Shown here piece by piece: positions 17,515-26,325 of a stretch of DNA of 64,000 nucleotides (its first letter is position 1; every line of letters begins with the position of its first letter). The translations under genes were made by a program, and so were the position numbers. Source of the stretch: Bacteroidetes bacterium OLB11 (GTDB lineage: Bacteria; Bacteroidota; Bacteroidia; Chitinophagales; Chitinophagaceae); contig LNFQ01000023.1 of the NCBI GenBank assembly GCA_001567165.1, positions 62,001 through 126,000 on the forward strand, in the 5' to 3' direction. A model generated the notes under the pieces. That model worked only from the letters and a program-made list of their open reading frames with translations. It made no database searches and was not told the DNA's origin.

Positions 17515-18606
17515 TTAAGGTTTCAATAATTCAGCTAATTTATTTTCAAGAGCATTTCCTCTTAAATTAGTAGCAATGATAGTGCCTGTTTTGTCGAGTA
17601 GGAGTGTGGTCGGTATTGCAGGCACATGATATAGTTCGTTCACAGCACTATTAAACCCTTTTACATCTGATATGTGAATCCATGGCATTTGATATTGCCT
17701 GAGTGCTGCGGTCCATTTTTCTTTTTTATCATCGAGTGAAACAGAAACAATCTCAAATCCTTTTTGATGATACATTTCATAAGCTTTTTTCAAATAAGGA
17801 ATTTCGTTTTTGCAAGGGCCGCACCAGCTTGCCCAAAAGTCAATTAAGACATATTTTCCTTTGAAGTCAGACAAGGAATATTCCTTTTTCCCTGTCGAAT
17901 CGGCTAGTTTGAAATTAGGTGCTACATATCCAACCTCAACGGCTTTCAGCTTGCTCAACATTTTATTCACCTCATTGCCATAAAAACAAGTTTTTGCTTT
18001 CCCTTCTAATAGCTGAAACATCGAATCGGCCGAGCGTACTTTGATATTCCTATCATTACTGATTGCACTGTAAATGACAAAGGCCGTCACTTCTGAATTA
18101 CTATTTTTATGAAGAAAATGAAAGAAATTATCATGCAATTTATTATTCACAATGGCTAATGCTTTATTCAGACTGTCAGTGTTTGCTTGAGGGTTTTGAA
18201 AGGCTTGCTGTATGCTGGCTCCCTCTTGTTGTATTGGTTCTTGAGCTATAATTAATTCCCTAAAGATTTCGTGAGATGGAGAGCCTTCCATAAACACAAC
18301 TTTCATTTCTTTTTTATGAAGTGTGATATTGATATTGTCATTAGGTCCGATAAAAAATAGCTGATATTTATTATTTTCATTGCTGATAATAAATGGGGTT
18401 GGCTCTTTCACGTATCCTGAAAATTGACAGGTTTTATTTGAATATTTCAAGGTGTCAATTGATGGCAAGGTTAAGTTTCTAAAGTAAACAATGCCCTCAT
18501 TTTCATCTTCAACAGTCAATTTCATTTTAAAGTTACTTTTGGGCTGTCCAGATGTATTGAAAAAGCAAACAACTGTTAAAATAGCAATTAGAAATAATTT
18601 ATTCAT
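17515..18606 (-). CDS. TlpA-like thioredoxin with N-terminal DUF4369-type domain (copy 2 of a tandem pair)
   Basis: A 363-residue exported thiol-disulfide oxidoreductase. A signal peptide (MNKLFLIAILTVVCFFNTSGQ) is followed by a DUF4369-like beta domain (~25-110) and a helical linker. The C-terminal TlpA/AhpC-TSA thioredoxin domain starts near VGYVAPNFKLAD and holds the active site WASWCGPCKNE. The cis-Pro loop is in VPAIPTTLLLD. Such proteins reduce cysteines in the periplasm, but the target is unknown. The gene lies 7 bases after a paralogue of the same architecture and is presumably co-transcribed with it. Confidence 0.9.
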   Translation of the reverse strand: MNKLFLIAILTVVCFFNTSGQPKSNFKMKLTVEDENEGIVYFRNLTLPSIDTLKYSNKTCQFSGYVKEPTPFIISNENNKYQLFFIGPNDNINITLHKKEMKVVFMEGSPSHEIFRELIIAQEPIQQEGASIQQAFQNPQANTDSLNKALAIVNNKLHDNFFHFLHKNSNSEVTAFVIYSAISNDRNIKVRSADSMFQLLEGKAKTCFYGNEVNKMLSKLKAVEVGYVAPNFKLADSTGKKEYSLSDFKGKYVLIDFWASWCGPCKNEIPYLKKAYEMYHQKGFEIVSVSLDDKKEKWTAALRQYQMPWIHISDVKGFNSAVNELYHVPAIPTTLLLDKTGTIIATNLRGNALENKLAELLKP

Positions 18607-18613
18607 AACGTTG

Positions 18614-19702
18614 TTATTTGTAAATTTCGTTTAGTGCTTTCTCTAATTTAGTGCCTATTAAATCTTTTCCAATAATCTTTCCATTTTGGTCAATTAAAAG
18701 ATTTGAAGGAATATATTGAATGCCATAAAGTCTTGCTGGCTCTGAATCCCAGCCTTTGAGGTCACTCACCTGTGTCCATGTGATTTTATCTTTTTCGATA
18801 GCATCAGCCCATTTTTCTTTTGAATCATCGAGTGAAACTCCAAGTATTTCAAAACCTTTATCATGAAATTTATTATAAGTGGCTACGACATTTGGATTTT
18901 CTTTTCGACAAGGGCCACACCAACTTGCCCAAAAATCTATCAACGTGATTTTGCCTCTAAAGTCAGAAAGTTTTACGGTTTTCCCATTTATATCATTCAA
19001 AGAAAAATCAGGGGCAATACTGCCTAATGATGTGTTTTGAAGTTGTTCTTTTAGTTCTTTGATTTTTTTTCCATAATAGGTTTGTTGCACTTTGCTGTCT
19101 AGTAAATTATAAAGATTTTCTGCGTTTTGGAATGTTTTTTCATTCTCTTGGCTTAAATAGTTTGAAGCTAAAAAGGCAGACACAACTGCATGAGGATTAT
19201 TTTTGACATACTCAATTTGATTGACTTTAACTGTACTGTCTAATTTCAAAAACTCAGATTGCAGTTTTTCAATCAACTCTTGATTGTTTGAATTTTCGTT
19301 TGCTAAAACCCCTAAAGAATCCATTTTTTCAAAGTAAGGAATATTTGCAGTAATAAATTGATCATAAGAGTCTTGCTCTTTGCCTCCTTTCACTTTTAGG
19401 CTATTAAAATTATTCATTTCATATTCCACAGTTGTTTCCCCTTTTTCTAAAATTAAAAATGCAGGTTTTTGATCTTGACCAAAATTGAGCATATAAAATG
19501 TAGGGGATTGAACGTCAATTGATGTAGAAAATTGGTCATTCTCAACTTTTATGGTATCTATTTTACCTTCATCACTCGCTTCGATTAGGTATATTTCACC
19601 GGTTCCAAATTTTTTGACAGTTCCAGTAAGTGTCGCTTTGGGATTTTCTTTGCAAGCATTCAACAGCAAAATCAGGATTAATAGTTGGATAATTCTATTC
19701 AT
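18614..19702 (-). CDS. TlpA-like thioredoxin lipoprotein with N-terminal DUF4369-type domain (copy 1 of a tandem pair)
   Basis: A 362-residue paralogue of the following gene with the same domain order. Here the leader is a lipoprotein signal (MNRIIQLLILILLLNAC, lipobox LLNAC), whereas the second copy has a plain signal peptide, so the two probably sit in different places: membrane-anchored versus soluble periplasmic. The DUF4369-like domain (ATLTGTVKKFGTGEIYLIEA) precedes the thioredoxin domain with active site WASWCGPCRKEN. The pair differs much in sequence, so the duplication is old. Function beyond periplasmic thiol chemistry is unknown. Confidence 0.9.
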   Translation of the reverse strand: MNRIIQLLILILLLNACKENPKATLTGTVKKFGTGEIYLIEASDEGKIDTIKVENDQFSTSIDVQSPTFYMLNFGQDQKPAFLILEKGETTVEYEMNNFNSLKVKGGKEQDSYDQFITANIPYFEKMDSLGVLANENSNNQELIEKLQSEFLKLDSTVKVNQIEYVKNNPHAVVSAFLASNYLSQENEKTFQNAENLYNLLDSKVQQTYYGKKIKELKEQLQNTSLGSIAPDFSLNDINGKTVKLSDFRGKITLIDFWASWCGPCRKENPNVVATYNKFHDKGFEILGVSLDDSKEKWADAIEKDKITWTQVSDLKGWDSEPARLYGIQYIPSNLLIDQNGKIIGKDLIGTKLEKALNEIYK

Positions 19703-20021
19703 AATTTTTTAATTGGGAACAAATTTAAATGTTTCGTTTTGTATTTAATTCATTTTACAGGTAAGAATACGTTAATTTTTTAATCCAAATGATGAATTTG
19801 TAAAAGAGTGAGAAGTAAACATTCAATTTTATAAAATCGAGAGAAACGCACAAAAAAGGAATCGTTTTTGATAATTGACCATTCATTGAAATAAATGTTT
19901 ATTAAAATATAAGAAATAAAATGAGTATTTTAGGTTTAATATATAAAATAATTAAAAGATATTTTTATAACACAGCTACTTTTAATTACTTTTGTGCTTT
20001 CTACTTTTAAACAAAAACAAT
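19703..20021. other. Intergenic region between divergent thioredoxin and acyl-CoA dehydrogenase genes
   Basis: No gene is seen. The stretch is very AT-rich and must hold promoters for both directions. A -7-like TACTTTTG at 19987-19994 lies 27 bases before the acyl-CoA dehydrogenase ATG, but no TTG stands at the expected -33 distance. No convincing hairpin was found. Confidence 0.4.
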
Positions 20022-21164
20022 ATGGATTTTCAACTAAACGAAGAGCAACAAATGATACGACAAGCAGCTCGTGATTTTGCTCAAAACGAACTACTACTTG
20101 GTGTGATTGAACGTGATGAACATCAAAAATTTCCGGAAGAACAAATTAAAAAAATGGGCGAGTTAGGATTTTTAGGATTGATGGTTGATCCAAAATATGG
20201 AGGTGCTGGAATGGATACCATTTCTTATGTGCTTGCAATGGAAGAAATTTCTAAAATTGATGCCTCCGCATCTGTTTGTATGAGTGTTAATAACTCTTTA
20301 GTATGCTGGGGACTTGAAACATACGGTACCGAAGAACAAAAGCAAAAATATCTAGTGCCACTTGCAAAAGGAGAAGTGATAGGTGCATTTTTATTAAGTG
20401 AACCCGAAGCTGGAAGTGATGCCACTTCACAGAGAACAACAGCAGAAGATAAAGGGGATTATTATCTTTTAAATGGTACCAAAAATTGGATTACCAATGG
20501 AAACTCAGCAACTCATTATTTAGTAATTGCTCAAACCGATGTTGAAAAAAAACATAAAGGAATTAATGCATTTATTGTTGAAAAAGCTTGGGATGGCGTG
20601 ACTGTAGGAGCTAAAGAAAATAAAATGGGTATTAGAGGAAGCGATACTCATTCTATCATGTTTCAAGATGTGAAAGTGCCAAAAGAAAATAGAATAGGAG
20701 AAGACGGATTTGGTTTCACATTTGCGATGAAAGTGTTGAGCGGTGGCCGCATAGGCATAGCTTCTCAAGCATTAGGTATTGCTGCAGGTGCTTATGAACT
20801 TGCTTTGAAATATTCAAAAGAAAGAAAAGCCTTTGGAAAAGAAATTTCTAATTTTCAAGCCATTCAATTTAAACTAGCTGACATGGCAACTGAAATAGAG
20901 GCAGCTCGACTTTTATGCTATAAAGCGGCATGGCTTAAAGACCAACATCTCAATTACGACTCTGCATCTGCGATGGCTAAGTTATATGCATCTGAAATTG
21001 CTCAAAGAGTAACATCCGAGGCAGTACAAATACACGGTGGGTATGGTTATGTAAAAGAATTTCATGTGGAAAGACTGATGAGAGATGCTAAAATTACTCA
21101 GATTTATGAAGGAACAAGTGAAGTGCAGCGTATTGTTATTAGTCGAAATGTATTGAAAGATTAA
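20022..21164 (+). CDS. Acyl-CoA dehydrogenase (short-chain/butyryl-CoA type)
   Basis: An FAD-dependent enzyme introducing the alpha-beta double bond in acyl-CoA during fatty-acid or amino-acid breakdown. From the ATG at 20022 ([20 protein letters not shown]) the product is 380 residues, the standard length. Both family signatures are present: [17 protein letters not shown], and near the C-terminus [20 protein letters not shown] followed by [14 protein letters not shown]. That last segment holds the Glu (IYEGT) that is the catalytic base in short- and medium-chain enzymes. No electron-transfer flavoprotein genes are adjacent, so the substrate chain length is inferred only from resemblance to Bacteroidota Bcd-like enzymes. 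Confidence 0.93.
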   Translation: MDFQLNEEQQMIRQAARDFAQNELLLGVIERDEHQKFPEEQIKKMGELGFLGLMVDPKYGGAGMDTISYVLAMEEISKIDASASVCMSVNNSLVCWGLETYGTEEQKQKYLVPLAKGEVIGAFLLSEPEAGSDATSQRTTAEDKGDYYLLNGTKNWITNGNSATHYLVIAQTDVEKKHKGINAFIVEKAWDGVTVGAKENKMGIRGSDTHSIMFQDVKVPKENRIGEDGFGFTFAMKVLSGGRIGIASQALGIAAGAYELALKYSKERKAFGKEISNFQAIQFKLADMATEIEAARLLCYKAAWLKDQHLNYDSASAMAKLYASEIAQRVTSEAVQIHGGYGYVKEFHVERLMRDAKITQIYEGTSEVQRIVISRNVLKD

Positions 21165-21791
21165 ATTACTCCATTGTTTTCTTTTTGAAAAAGGATATAA
21201 TTATTTTGAACGGTAGAAATGAAATTTAAAATGTCGTTTCTACCGTTTCTTTTTACAGAAGAACTTACAAAATAATTTGGTATTTCTTCCCAAGTTTCTG
21301 AAAGCTTTTTCTTGAAGAGTTTTATATTTTCAGAAACCACTTTTTGATTTTCTTTATCTGCTTTGGTAAACAATATTGAAAATGCGATTCCTTTTTCGCC
21401 TAACTTATTAATAAATTCAATATCGTTGTTTTGGGGAGAATGCCTAGAGTCAATTAGTACAAATAAATTACAGAGATTTTTTCTTTTTTCGATATAATTC
21501 CAAATCATTTTTGTCCAATCATTTCTTTTGTTTTGGGACACCTTTGCAAATCCATATCCGGGCAAGTCAACCCAATACATATTTTTATTAATTAAAAAAT
21601 GATTTATCAATTGTGTTTTTCCAGGTGTGGCAGAAGTCTTTGCAAGGCTTTGCTTGTTTGCTAGCATATTGATTAATGAAGATTTACCGACATTACTCCG
21701 ACCAATAAAGGCAAATTCAGGAAGATTTGTTTGAGGGCATTTTGAGATGTCTGTGTTACTAATAACAAACTCGGCACTTTTTTATTTCCAT
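21161..21791 (-). CDS. engB: Ribosome biogenesis GTPase EngB/YsxC, frameshifted near the N-terminus
   Basis: A TrmE-Era-EngA-like GTPase needed for 50S ribosomal subunit assembly. The ATG at 21791 begins MEIK and, after removal of one base from the A6 run (T6 at 21778-21783 on the plus strand), reads on as [15 protein letters not shown] and [17 protein letters not shown], which contains the Walker A/G1 motif, joining the open frame at [19 protein letters not shown]. The reconstructed 209 residues match the family length. G3 is VDLPGYGFA and G4 is TKAD. As given, the first usable start is internal (21667) and lacks the P-loop, so the product would be inactive. The stop overlaps the 3' end of the convergent acyl-CoA dehydrogenase by 4 bases. 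It lies 17 bases after pepT. Confidence 0.9.
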
Positions 21792-21808
21792 GATAAAAAA
21801 ATCAATAG

Positions 21809-23050
21809 TTAACTTTTTTCTTCCCAAACCTGAATCAATTGAATCAAGGTATCCACACCTTTTTGCATATCCTGAACGCTCACATATTCTTGTCGAGAAT
21901 GAATAGCCATTTCGCCAGTAAAGATATTAGGGCAAGGCATTCCCATAAATGATAATCTTGAGCCATCAGTTCCACCTCGAATAAGATATCGCTCTGCTTT
22001 TACACCTGCTCTTGTCATAGCTTCTTCTGCATAGTCCATTACAAAAGGGCAATCTTTTATCACATCCATCATGTTTCGATATTGTTCGTGAGTCGTAAAT
22101 TCATATTGAGCCCCGGGGAATTTTGCTATCGTATTTTTCAAAATGGATTCTAATCGGGCTTCATGTTCTTTTAATTTTGATGTTTCAAAATCTCTAATGA
22201 TAAATTTGATAACTGTTTTTTCGAGTCCACCTTCAATGCTCACAGGGTGTATGTATCCTTCTCTATTTTCGGTAGTTTCAGGGCTCCAATTATCTTTAGG
22301 CAGGGAGTCTAAAAAAGCCGCAGCTACTTTTGTCGAGTTTACCATTTTCCCTTTTGCATAACCCGGATGTGCACTGATGCCATAGATGGTAGCAATGGCA
22401 CCATCTGCACTAAAAGACTCTGCTTCTAAGGCTCCACGTTCACCTCCATCTAGTGTATAGCCATATTGAGCTCCTAATTTTTTCATATCAACTTTCTCTA
22501 CGCCTCTTCCTACTTCTTCATCGGGTGTAAATAATATCCTTATTTTTCCATGTTTAATTTCAGGATGCGTAACAATATATTGAACAAAATCCATAATGAT
22601 AGCAACACCAGCTTTGTCGTCTGCACCAAGAAGAGTCAAGCCAGAGGCGGTAATCAAATCATCACCAATTCGTTTTAATAAGTAAGGATGTTTTGTAGTG
22701 GAAATGATTTGTGTATTATCATCAGGTAGCACAATATCTTGTCCTTGATAATTTTTATGTAATATTGGTTTCACATTCGTTCCACTTGCATCGGGGGCAG
22801 TGTCCATGTGTGCACAAAAACAAATTACAGGCACTTGCTTATCGGTATTGCTTTCAATGTTAGCATATACATATCCATACTCATCAAGCTCTACATCTTT
22901 TAGTCCAATGTTCACTAATTCATCTTTTAAAATAAGAGCAAGATTTTTTTGTTTTTCACTTGAAGGAAATGAGCTTGAATTAGGATCACTTTGTGTGTCT
23001 ATTTGAACATATCTTATAAATCGTTCGGAAACACTATACTGGTATTGCAT
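21809..23050 (-). CDS. pepT: Peptidase T (tripeptide aminopeptidase)
   Basis: A cytoplasmic M20B zinc peptidase that removes the N-terminal residue from tripeptides. The 413-residue product has all metal-site blocks: FCAHMDTAPDASG (His ligand and catalytic Asp), LLGADDKAGVAIIM (bridging Asp), FTPDEEVGRG (catalytic Glu-Glu) and GGTDGSRLSFMGMPCPNIF, followed by a late His in EMAIHSRQE. The start MQYQYSVSERFIRYV matches the family. It precedes engB on the same strand by 17 bases, probably one transcript. Confidence 0.95.
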   Translation of the reverse strand: MQYQYSVSERFIRYVQIDTQSDPNSSSFPSSEKQKNLALILKDELVNIGLKDVELDEYGYVYANIESNTDKQVPVICFCAHMDTAPDASGTNVKPILHKNYQGQDIVLPDDNTQIISTTKHPYLLKRIGDDLITASGLTLLGADDKAGVAIIMDFVQYIVTHPEIKHGKIRILFTPDEEVGRGVEKVDMKKLGAQYGYTLDGGERGALEAESFSADGAIATIYGISAHPGYAKGKMVNSTKVAAAFLDSLPKDNWSPETTENREGYIHPVSIEGGLEKTVIKFIIRDFETSKLKEHEARLESILKNTIAKFPGAQYEFTTHEQYRNMMDVIKDCPFVMDYAEEAMTRAGVKAERYLIRGGTDGSRLSFMGMPCPNIFTGEMAIHSRQEYVSVQDMQKGVDTLIQLIQVWEEKS

Positions 23051-23110
23051 AAAAATATTAATAGTTTGTTGTTTTTGAAAATGTAAATATACATACTCAT
23101 ATGATTAAAC

Positions 23111-23118
23111 TACTTTTG
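23111..23118 (+). promoter_or_regulatory. -7 element of marC promoter (TACTTTTG), nearly leaderless
   Basis: TACTTTTG ends only four bases (CAAC) before the marC ATG at 23123, so transcription would begin at or just before the start codon. The same TTTTGCAACATG arrangement occurs at ribBA. No TTG lies at the expected -33 distance here, so the call rests on the -7 element alone. Confidence 0.35.
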
Positions 23119-23122
23119 CAAC

Positions 23123-23710
23123 ATGTTTGATTTCGGAATTAATAATATTTTATACAAGGAAATTGTATCGGCAACATTTGCATTGTTTGCAGTCATAGAC
23201 ATATTGGGGTCTATTCCAGTACTCATTTCATTACGAAATAAAATGGGGCATATCAGTGCGTGGAGTGCAACGATCGTATCGTTTTTACTTATGATGGGAT
23301 TCCTTTTTGTAGGGGAGTATTTTTTAGAATTTTTAGGAATCGATATTAAATCATTTGCAATTGCTGGTTCTATTGTTTTATTTATTTTAGGTCTTGAAAT
23401 GATTTTAGGTTGGGAATTTTTCAAAGGAGAAAATAATCATAAAGCAGGTTCGGTAGTACCGATAGCATTTCCGATAATAGCAGGCTCTGGCACATTGACA
23501 ACAATCATGTCAATCAAATCTATTTTTCATGAGTACAATATCATGTTTGCTATCATCATTAATTCAATCATTATTTTTTTTATTTTAAGTAGTTTGAAAT
23601 GGATTGAAAAAATTTTAGGACAGTCAGCATTATTAGTGATTCGAAAATTTTTTGGATTAATCTTAATTGCAATTGCTGTGAAAATGTTTAGAACAAATTT
23701 AGCAGTCTAA
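23123..23710 (+). CDS. MarC family inner-membrane protein
   Basis: A 195-residue integral membrane protein with about six helices. The MarC/YchE family block VIDILGSIPVLISLRNKMG, the glycine-rich third helix (FAIAGSIVLFILGLEMILG) and VVPIAFPIIAGSGTLTTIM are the characteristic conserved parts. The family has no established transport substrate; its early link to antibiotic resistance in E. coli was not borne out. The gene is monocistronic, ending at a strong terminator. Confidence 0.88.
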   Translation: MFDFGINNILYKEIVSATFALFAVIDILGSIPVLISLRNKMGHISAWSATIVSFLLMMGFLFVGEYFLEFLGIDIKSFAIAGSIVLFILGLEMILGWEFFKGENNHKAGSVVPIAFPIIAGSGTLTTIMSIKSIFHEYNIMFAIIINSIIIFFILSSLKWIEKILGQSALLVIRKFFGLILIAIAVKMFRTNLAV

Positions 23711-23827
23711 AAAAATCAATGCAGTGTTTTCAACAAATGGTTAATAACTTTTACATAAAAATATTTTGTATGAAAATTTTATGAAGTATTATTGTATTGA
23801 TTTAATCGCTTACTAACCCATAAGTTC

Positions 23828-23867
23828 AAAAAAAATCGAATGAAATTTAATCATTCGATTTTTTTTT
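23828..23867 (+). terminator. Rho-independent terminator after marC
   Basis: AAAAAAAATCGAATGA (23828-23843) pairs with TCATTCGATTTTTTTT (from 23851) as a perfect 16-bp stem with a 7-base loop and ends in a long T-run. It lies 118 bases beyond the marC stop. Confidence 0.85.
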
Positions 23868-24003
23868 ATTCCCTTACAACCCTTTGATATCAATACTTTC
23901 AGTAGTATCATTCTTTTTTTATAAAATGATTTTAAAATGAATTTTATTTTTTATAAATTTTCTTCACACTATTTTTGATTTGTATAACTTTACAAAAAAA
24001 AAT

Positions 24004-24879
24004 ATGATTCATTCAATGACTGGTTTTGGGAGAGAAGAATTTCAGATTGCAGAATTTCAATGTGTGATAGAAATTCGTTCGCTGAATGGAAAGCAATTTG
24101 AATTTAGTTCAAAAATATCACCGCTACTAAAACCCTACGAGATTGAAATTCGAAATTGTATTCAAAAAAAATTACACAGAGGGAGTGTAGAGTTGAATAT
24201 ATTTTTAAAACAAAATGGCTCATCAAAACCGATGATGATCAACACAGAGTTGGCTAAGCACTACTATCAATCTATCTTGCAAATAGCGGCTGAGCTTGAT
24301 TTAGAGAAAAAAGATATACTAGCTTCCCTATTGAGAATGCCCGAAATTGTTGCAACAATTAATGATGCAATCGATGAAAGTCATTGGGAAATGATTTCTG
24401 CTAAAATCGAAAAAGTGTGTGACAAACTTAATCAACATAGAGAAAGAGAAGGACAAATGTTAGAGAAAATAATCTTTCAAAATGTAGAAAAAATAAAACA
24501 ACTTTGTAGCGAAGTAGAGCCTTTTGAAAAGAATCGAATCGAAAAAATTAGAGAGAAGTTAGAATGTGCTTTGAGTGAGTTGGAACAAAGCGGACGTGTT
24601 GATAAAAATCGTTTAGAACAAGAATTAATTTTTTATATAGAAAAGCTTGATATAAATGAAGAAAAAAATCGACTTTTGCACCATTGCAACTATTTTATGG
24701 AAATACTAAATGAAAACACCTTATTAGCAGGAAAAAAACTCGGCTTTGTAGCTCAAGAAATAGGAAGAGAAATAAATACAATGGGCTCTAAGGCTAACGA
24801 TGCTTCTATTCAAAAAATTGTTGTCAATATGAAAGATGAACTCGAACAAGCAAAAGAACAATTATTGAATGTACTATAA
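24004..24879 (+). CDS. yicC: YicC family endoribonuclease
   Basis: A 291-residue protein of the YicC family. It begins with the signature MIHSMTGFGREEF, which fixes the start at the ATG at 24004, carries IEIRSLNGKQFEF, and ends with the DUF1732 block (LLAGKKLGFVAQEIGREINT, then MGSKANDASIQKIVVNMK). E. coli YicC has been characterised as an endoribonuclease acting on small RNAs; the role in Bacteroidota is inferred. A coiled-coil-like charged middle section is evident. gldH follows after 19 bases, so the two are likely co-transcribed; gmk, the usual neighbour, is absent. Confidence 0.92.
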   Translation: MIHSMTGFGREEFQIAEFQCVIEIRSLNGKQFEFSSKISPLLKPYEIEIRNCIQKKLHRGSVELNIFLKQNGSSKPMMINTELAKHYYQSILQIAAELDLEKKDILASLLRMPEIVATINDAIDESHWEMISAKIEKVCDKLNQHREREGQMLEKIIFQNVEKIKQLCSEVEPFEKNRIEKIREKLECALSELEQSGRVDKNRLEQELIFYIEKLDINEEKNRLLHHCNYFMEILNENTLLAGKKLGFVAQEIGREINTMGSKANDASIQKIVVNMKDELEQAKEQLLNVL

Positions 24880-24898
24880 CATTAAACAAAAATCAACT

Positions 24899-25375
24899 AT
24901 GGGTTTTTACAAATATCTCTTTATTCTTCTTATCTTTTTTACTTCGTGTATTCGCACTAATACTTTTGAGAAAAATGTAGCAATTCCAAAATTTAAATGG
25001 GATGAAAAAAATAGAATCCCTTATACTTTTTATATCTCAGATACGAGCTCATCCTACAGTATGTATTTTATGATACGTCATACAGATGCTTACCCATTCT
25101 CTAATATATGGTTGAATATCGAAACAATATTTCCAATCAAAGATTCATCTGTATCTTCTAAAGTAGAAGTGCCACTAGCCGACCCCGAAGGGAAATGGCT
25201 TAGCAGAGGAAGTAATGGAATGAATGAAGTTTGGGAACATAAAATGTTGATAGCCTCACCTCTCAAATTCTCAAAAACAGGCGAATACACCATAGCACTT
25301 TCACACATCATGCGAGTGAACCCGCTACCGGAAATCATGAGTGTTGGTATTCGACTAGAAAAAAATGTCAATTAA
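24899..25375 (+). CDS. gldH: Gliding motility lipoprotein GldH
   Basis: A 158-residue lipoprotein (MGFYKYLFILLIFFTSC, lipobox FTSC) matching GldH, a lipoprotein required for gliding in Flavobacterium johnsoniae. Recognisable blocks are PYTFYISDTSSSYSMYFMIR, HTDAYPFSNIWLNIE, VPLADPEGKWLSRGS and LPEIMSVGIRLEK. The ATG at 24899 is preferred over an upstream start that would overlap yicC and add residues before the leader. With gldD at 12.6 kb and several T9SS cargo proteins it supports a gliding/T9SS-competent cell. Confidence 0.85.
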   Translation: MGFYKYLFILLIFFTSCIRTNTFEKNVAIPKFKWDEKNRIPYTFYISDTSSSYSMYFMIRHTDAYPFSNIWLNIETIFPIKDSSVSSKVEVPLADPEGKWLSRGSNGMNEVWEHKMLIASPLKFSKTGEYTIALSHIMRVNPLPEIMSVGIRLEKNVN

Positions 25376-25419
25376 TTATTTTATACTTTTTTTAGAAAAT
25401 CAAATTATACTTTTACAAA

Positions 25420-26172
25420 GTGATTGCTCAAATAAAAACGACTGAATTAGTGAAAAAATACCAACAACGAACCGTTGTTAATCATGTATCAGTTCAAGTG
25501 CAGCAAGGTGAAATCGTTGGGCTGCTTGGTCCTAACGGAGCGGGCAAAACGACGAGCTTTTACATGGTAGTAGGATTGGTAAAACCCGACGAAGGTCAAG
25601 TCTTTTTAGATGATCATGATATTACTAAGCTACCTATGTTTGAACGTGCCAAATTAGGGATTGGTTATTTACCTCAAGAGCCTTCTATCTTTCGTAAAAT
25701 GAGCGTAGAAGATAATATTGCTGCCGTTTTAGAAATGACAAAATTATCGAAACAAGAACAAAGTGAAAAGTTAGAATCTCTCCTTTCCGAATTTAGATTG
25801 ACACATGTTCGAAAAAGTATGGGAGATGTGCTGAGTGGTGGTGAAAGAAGACGCACTGAAATAGCAAGAGCATTAGCAGTGAATCCAAAGTTTATTTTGC
25901 TAGACGAACCTTTTGCAGGCATTGACCCTATTGCTGTTGAAGATATTCAAATTATTGTTGAGCAACTTAAATACAAAAATATTGGTATTCTCATTACCGA
26001 TCACAATGTTCAAGAAACATTGACCATCACAGACAGAGCCTATCTTTTATATGATGGTCGCATTTTAAAATCAGGTACAGCAGAGGAGTTGGCATCCGAT
26101 GAACAAGTGAAAAAATTATATCTCGGTCAAAACTTTGAATTAAGAAAAAAAACACCCGTAGGTTTTTCTTAA
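25420..26172 (+). CDS. lptB: LPS export ABC transporter ATP-binding protein LptB
   Basis: The ATPase that powers extraction of LPS from the inner membrane with LptFG. It starts at a GTG at 25420 (product [17 protein letters not shown]). Walker A is [13 protein letters not shown], the Q-loop lies in [11 protein letters not shown], the signature is [15 protein letters not shown], Walker B is [16 protein letters not shown] and the H-loop [13 protein letters not shown] and [13 protein letters not shown] are typical of LptB rather than other ABC ATPases. Length 250 residues. LptA and LptC genes, often adjacent in Proteobacteria, are absent here. It lies 44 bases after gldH. Confidence 0.92.
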   Translation: MIAQIKTTELVKKYQQRTVVNHVSVQVQQGEIVGLLGPNGAGKTTSFYMVVGLVKPDEGQVFLDDHDITKLPMFERAKLGIGYLPQEPSIFRKMSVEDNIAAVLEMTKLSKQEQSEKLESLLSEFRLTHVRKSMGDVLSGGERRRTEIARALAVNPKFILLDEPFAGIDPIAVEDIQIIVEQLKYKNIGILITDHNVQETLTITDRAYLLYDGRILKSGTAEELASDEQVKKLYLGQNFELRKKTPVGFS

Positions 26173-26226
26173 TAGAGTGCTCGCCCAACATTTTTATTAC
26201 TTAATTTGAGATTAAATATTCTATTG

Positions 26227-26256
26227 CGACTACAACTTTTGTGAGTTGTCGTTTTT
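26227..26256 (+). terminator. Possible terminator after lptB
   Basis: CGAC at 26227 with AAC can pair with GTT-GTCG before a T6 run (about 26252-26257), leaving a 3-base bulge and an 8-base loop. The hairpin is imperfect, so this is tentative. Confidence 0.4.
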
Positions 26257-26325
26257 TATGAGGTAAAAAATTCTTTAAGTATTAATTTCGCATTTTCTAA
26301 TTTCAAAACGATTTTTAAAACTATT

